A stretch of DNA of 64,000 nt, taken from Juglans regia. Taxonomy: Eukaryota; Streptophyta; Magnoliopsida; Fagales; Juglandaceae. A program made the position numbers and the translations under genes. The notes under the pieces were generated by a model. The model made no database searches and was not told the DNA's origin. It was given only the letters and a program-made list of their open reading frames with translations. Where the stretch lies: positions 27,794,372 through 27,858,371 of the forward strand of contig NC_049901.1 in NCBI RefSeq assembly GCF_001411555.2. The letters run 5' to 3'. Positions 60,501 through 64,000 of this stretch are shown here, in pieces (the stretch's first letter is position 1; every line of letters begins with the position of its first letter).

Positions 60501-61656
60501 CAGGATAATGTGGAGGAAATTGTTGAGGCTTTGGCTGGGGGAACTGGATCTGGGAACTACCAAATCCGCGTGGGATTGCATTCGAGTACAAGGATCTAGT
60601 ATGGAGTGGCATCCTTGGGTGTGGCATAAGTTGCTTCCACTTAAAATTTCGGTTTTAATGTGGAAAGTGTGGAACATGGCCTTAAGCATAGACGATCGTC
60701 TTCGGCGCATTGGGATCCAGATAGTTTCTCGTTGTGATTGTTGTGATGAAGGTAATTATGAAGACAAAAATCATGTGTTACTTACAGGTGAGTTTGCATC
60801 GGCAATATGGCATTTTTATGGATCTATTTTTGGTATTCCTATTGGTTTTACTTGGAGGGAGACGGTGCAAATTTGGTTTCGATGGGCGTCCTCTAATTCT
60901 CAACTGGGAATAATAGTGGGGCTTCTACCTTCTATTATTATTTGACATCTTTGGTGTAGAAGATGTACTGCACGTATGGAGGGCAGGTTTCAGTCTATTA
61001 TTTCGGTTTGGCTTTCTATTAGTAGATGGATGGGATTATTAATTCGAGAAATGAAAAAGGTTAGCAAATGTTCTAGGAATGATTCACAGGTGTTACAGTT
61101 ATTGAATATTCCAGCGTTGGTCCCTGATAGGAAGTACTTAAAGTTAGTGGCTTGGCAAAAGCCAGCTCAAGGGTGGTTTAAATTGAATGCAGATGGGAGT
61201 AGTCTTGGTAATCCAGGTTCTTTAGGGGTGGGCGGTATCATTAGGAACGATCAAGGTCATATGGTTTATGCTTTTAATTCTTATATTGGAGTCGGATCCA
61301 GCAATAGAGCATAGTTGTTAGCTGTTTTTCAGGGACTCAAAGCCTGTAAGGAACTGGGGATTAATTTTGTGAAAATTGAATTAGATTCTCAAGTGGTGAT
61401 TTCGTGGTGGAATAGGAGAAGGTGTGGGGTGTGGTACTTGGAAGATTTTTGGGAAGATACGTTGGCCCTTATGGATTCTATGGTGTGCGTAGTTCGTCAT
61501 GTTTATAGAGAGGGTAATAAAGCTGCGGATTGGTTGGCCCGGAGTGGTGCGTCGGGTCTTAATTCTGAGTGGAGATTTATTAGGGAAGTGCCTAGGGTGC
61601 TTCGTGGTTTAATCCGTTTGGATATTCTGGGTTTGCCTTCATTGCGTTGCTGTTAG
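57564..61656 (+). pseudogene. LINE-4 ORF2 polyprotein (EN-RT-zf-RNase H), broken
   Basis: Starts MTGSILVWNIRGLDTSKRR. Endonuclease: AGDFNIIRSD, FTWCNG, TSDHCPMF. Reverse transcriptase: NSSPGPDGFGVGFF, FRPISLCSVFYKI, IKVDMAKAYDRVEWN, RGLRQGDPLSPYLF; the catalytic box reads YTDDIVIF instead of the usual FADD. The RNase H part (from about 61180) shows LNADGSSLGNPG, IELDSQVV and NKAADWLARSG. The codon expected for its catalytic glutamate is TAG at 61312-61314 (before LLAVFQGL). Frameshifts lie near 57860, 58380 and 60590, and stops at about 59220, 59889, 60034, 60943 and 61312. Confidence 0.9.
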
Positions 61657-61821
61657 CATCATGTTCATGCGGCATTCATGTCCTCAGGTTGGTTTGGTTA
61701 GATTTTTGATTTTATATTTTTTGTGTTAACATTGTTTGTTTGGTGGTTTTTTTACAGGAATGGTTTTTTTTATTGGTTTTCCTTCTTAGTACATCCTTGA
61801 TTTGATGTTTTCTGTAAGTTT

Positions 61822-61930
61822 GACACCTAGGAGTGGAATTTTTGTAATACTAGGTGTCGGTTTGTAATCACGATATTCCTCCGCCATAAGTGAGGGCAAT
61901 TAATAAAAATTGGGAAGGGGTCACTTATGG
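61822..61930 (+). other. Two stem-loops in the LINE-4 3' UTR
   Basis: First: GACACCTAG (61822-61830) with CTAGGTGTC (61850-61858), a perfect 9-bp stem with a 19-base loop. Second: CCATAAGTGA (61884-61893) with TCACTTATGG (61921-61930), a perfect 10-bp stem with a 27-base loop. They lie within the last 150 bases before the A-rich tail, where some LINE reverse transcriptases recognise their own RNA. A recognition role here is inference. Confidence 0.75.
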
Positions 61931-61966
61931 ACAGGTGATCTCGGCTCTTCTATATATAAAAAAAAA

Positions 61967-63099
61967 GTGCAATAGTGGAAGGAATCTTTTCTCCAAGAGT
62001 TCTTCACCCAGTAGGAAATTGATGATATTAAATCAATACCAATTAGCCTGACAATTTACTACAAATGGGAGATATACTGTCAAGAGTGGATATTACCTCA
62101 GAAAAAGTTTGGAGTGTAGTCTAGAAGGGGAGACCTCAGGCAAAGCTAATGAAAAACAAGCTTGGAAGGCTATTTGGAAGTTGAGAGTAACCCTTGCTAC
62201 CAAAATGTTTTTATGGAGAGCATGCAAGGAGGCCCTACCAACTCTAGCAAATCTGAGAAGGAGGAAAGTTGTGGAACATAGTTCATGTCTGATTTGTAAG
62301 CAGGAGCCAAAAACGTCTGGACATGTTCTATGGGGCTGCATTGCTACAAAGGATGTGTGGGGTCAGGGAGTGAAAAAGTTGCAAAAACTATCATTTCAAA
62401 GTGATTTGATCTTTGATATCTGGTCAAGACTGGTAGAGATGCTTAGTTTAGAGGAACTTGAAGAAGTGGTAGCTACTATGAGGGGCATATGGACTAGAAG
62501 GAACAATACTCTTCATTGTAAAGATTTCAAACATCCAAATGCTCTCCACCAACTAGTCAAGGCAGAACTAGTATCATACAGGGAAACTCTCACAGAGGAG
62601 CTAGTTGTCAAGCTCACAGCTCATGTAGGGACTCCAAAGTGGTCAAAGCCTAAGGTTGGTTCCTTTAAAGTCAACTAGGATGCAGCTGTAAATCAAAAGG
62701 AATTGGAGTGCACATTAGAGATCACCAAGGTTTTTTATTGGAAGCCTACAGGCACACAGATCCTTCAAAAGAACCCCTTTCGATGCTGAAGCTTATGGCA
62801 TACTCCTAGCAGCAGTTTTTTGCAAAGAGATTGGCATAACACACTATTTGTTGGAGGGGGATTCAAAGCAAGTAGTGGATTTAATGAATCATCACACAAA
62901 GAACTGGAGTTTGGGTGGTTGCCTAGTGGAAGATGCAAGGGTAGTACTTAATTCCTTTGCTTGTTGGTCAGTGGCTCATACATACCGAGAAGCTAACATG
63001 GCAGCACATCACCTAGCAAAATCTGCTCTTGAATGCACAGAGGATCTATATGATCTGAAACATGCCCCTCATGCAAGGGTTGTATTACTCGATTTCTGA
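61967..63099 (+). pseudogene. LINE-3 ORF2, 3' part (zinc-binding and RNase H), broken
   Basis: Continuation of LINE-3 after LINE-4. It reads WKESFLQEFF (after a TAG), EIDDIKSIPISL, then KAIWKLRVTLATKMFLWRA, the zinc-binding stretch CLICKQEPKTSGHVLWGC, and the RNase H start KVGSFKVN followed by a stop and frame change. The rest reads YLLEGDSKQVVDLMN and YREANMAAHHLAKSA to the stop at 63097-63099. Close to LINE-2 throughout. The poly(A) follows at 63152-63166 after AATGAGATCAG. Confidence 0.88.
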
Positions 63100-63317
63100 T
63101 TGTGAATTGATGTAATTGGCACTTATGTTTAATGAGATCAGTTTTTTTTATCAAAAAAAAAAAAAATTATCCATTGCGAATATTGCATAATGCTATATGT
63201 ATGTTAGGAACATTGCATTTTTAATTGTCATGAATGGGGGCAGGTAACCTCATGTTGCATGTCCCGACACTTCAGATGTGTGCCAGATCCCAAGCGAAAT
63301 CTGGGGGCACCACAGGG

Positions 63318-63329
63318 TGGTATCAGAGC
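63318..63329 (+). other. Primer-binding site, plus-strand LTR copy 2
   Basis: TGGTATCAGAGC, three bases (GGG) after the LTR end CACCACA at 63314, as in the minus-strand element. Confidence 0.92.
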
Positions 63330-63479
63330 AATACATGTCTGGGTTTAAATCCACATGTCCTTCGGAAATGCACCAATTACTAGGCTTGAGATTTTAGTCT
63401 TCATTAGGCTTGAATTTCTTGAAGTATAAGAGATAGTACGTGGTTGTGATTCGTATACTCGTGTTTCAGGAAATGACAC

Positions 63480-63838
63480 ATGACTCACGATGGGATACCT
63501 CGGAACCCTGATGGAGACATCAATCAAGAGAATCAAAATCCCCCGATGGATGGAAGATTAGCTGAAGCTGTACATCTGCTGACTGATGTGCTTAGACATC
63601 AACAACAACATCAAGTGCACTCACCTAGCCCCAAAGTTAGGGGTTGTTCTTATGAGAAGTTTCTGATCCACAGATACCCAAACTTTTCTAGTAATGAAGG
63701 ACCTCTGAGGGTCGAAAGATGGATTATTGATCTTGAAAAGACGTACGAGATATGCAGGTGCACTGAAAACCAGAAGGTTCTATACGCTGGATACCTATTC
63801 CAAGGAGAAGCTGGAATATGGTGGGATACCCATAGGCA
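63480..63838 (+). pseudogene. Retrotransposon gag N-terminus (plus copy 2), truncated
   Basis: ATG at 63480 (MTHDGIPRNPDGDINQENQ). Open without a stop through PMDGRLAEAVHLLTDVLRH, YPNFSSNEGPLRVERWIID and GEAGIWWDTHR. At about 63838 the sequence leaves the family: the other copies go on with LLVREL and the WERFKEE block, while this one becomes unrelated DNA. It is the best preserved gag N-terminus of the three. Confidence 0.85.
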
Positions 63839-64000
63839 TGTACTCCCTTCTTTTTATAGTAGTCTCCTCACTTTCCTGTTTGTTTGCCTCCAAAACCCTT
63901 GCATGGGTGACAAGTGGTGAGTGTTTCTTCTTCCCCCTTCTCTTTTACCAAAAAGACTCTTAGAATCCCACTTTGGATTGCATTGGGAAGGGACAACTTG
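63839..64000. other. Unrelated sequence joined to gag, runs off the window
   Basis: Starts TGTACTCCCTTC right at the break in gag, so it may be the edge of another inserted element. It is pyrimidine-rich and too short to identify. Confidence 0.4.

Larger units (their letters stand above)
56240..61966 (+). mobile_element. LINE-4: divergent L1-type retrotransposon inside LINE-3
   Basis: Short leader, ORF1 (56289-57567), ORF2 (57564-61656), a 310-base 3' UTR with two stem-loops, and an A-rich tail (TATATATAAAAAAAAA). It interrupts LINE-3 between GTGTGATAAA and GTGCAATAGTGG; the two flanks join into a continuous LINE-3 reading comparable to LINE-2. No clear target duplication: at most a few A residues are shared. 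Protein sequences differ clearly from LINE-1, -3 and -5, so this is a separate lineage. Confidence 0.9.
51554..63164 (+). mobile_element. LINE-3: L1-type retrotransposon, split by LINE-4
   Basis: LINE-3 occupies 51554-56239 and 61967-63164 (about 5.9 kb). It contains a tandemly repeated 5' leader, ORF1, ORF2 and a poly(A) of 13-14 bases, with a 9-bp target duplication in the LTR. Its 3' end (AATGAGATCAGTTTT) matches LINE-2. ORF1 and ORF2 carry many stops and frameshifts, so it is older than LINE-1 and LINE-5. Confidence 0.92.

Overview
This window looks like nuclear DNA of a flowering plant (a eudicot), almost entirely made of nested transposable elements. The evidence is an En/Spm (CACTA) DNA transposon with a TNP2-type transposase, L1-type LINEs carrying an RNase H domain, and Ty3/gypsy-like LTR elements primed by initiator tRNA-Met. 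A GATGA-rich repeat near 36.4 kb faintly suggests a woody Fagales-type genome, which is only a guess. I found no convincing host gene, tRNA, rRNA, CRISPR or bacterial-type operon. Nearly every coding region is broken by stops or frameshifts; LINE-1 ORF1 is the only clearly intact long protein.

Layout. 0.5-5.1 kb: solo LTR (minus) of a family with very long LTRs (about 4.3-4.6 kb). 5.34-33.38 kb: one CACTA element with matching terminal inverted repeats and a 3-bp target duplication. It carries its own genes (a minus-strand plant transposon protein remnant at 6-7 kb, a TNP2 transposase at 27.5-30.8 kb, a Ptta/En/Spm second protein at 30.9-32.6 kb). Inside it sit LINE-1 (8.08-13.82 kb, 16-bp target duplication), an AT-rich tract, the 3' part of LINE-2 (minus, 15.0-16.4 kb) and an LTR-gag-LTR element (minus, 16.39-27.52 kb). 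33.4-36.7 kb: non-coding, possibly part of another LTR. 36.7-42.4 kb: LINE-5 (minus, 18-bp target duplication). 42.4-43.8 kb: non-coding. 43.8-64 kb: two plus-strand copies related to the long-LTR family in tandem (LTR-gag-LTR-gag). The second LTR is split by LINE-3 (51.55-63.16 kb), which is itself split by LINE-4 (56.24-61.97 kb).

How the pieces relate. The LTR family carries gag but no reverse transcriptase or integrase in its 2.5-kb interior, so it probably depended on a related element. Unmatched flanks at clean LTR ends suggest recombination between LTR copies, which would also explain why both the 5' part of LINE-2 and the N-terminal half of the transposase are missing. All four LINEs with a readable junction start ORF2 at a four-base ATGA overlap with the end of ORF1. 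All similarity statements are by eye.
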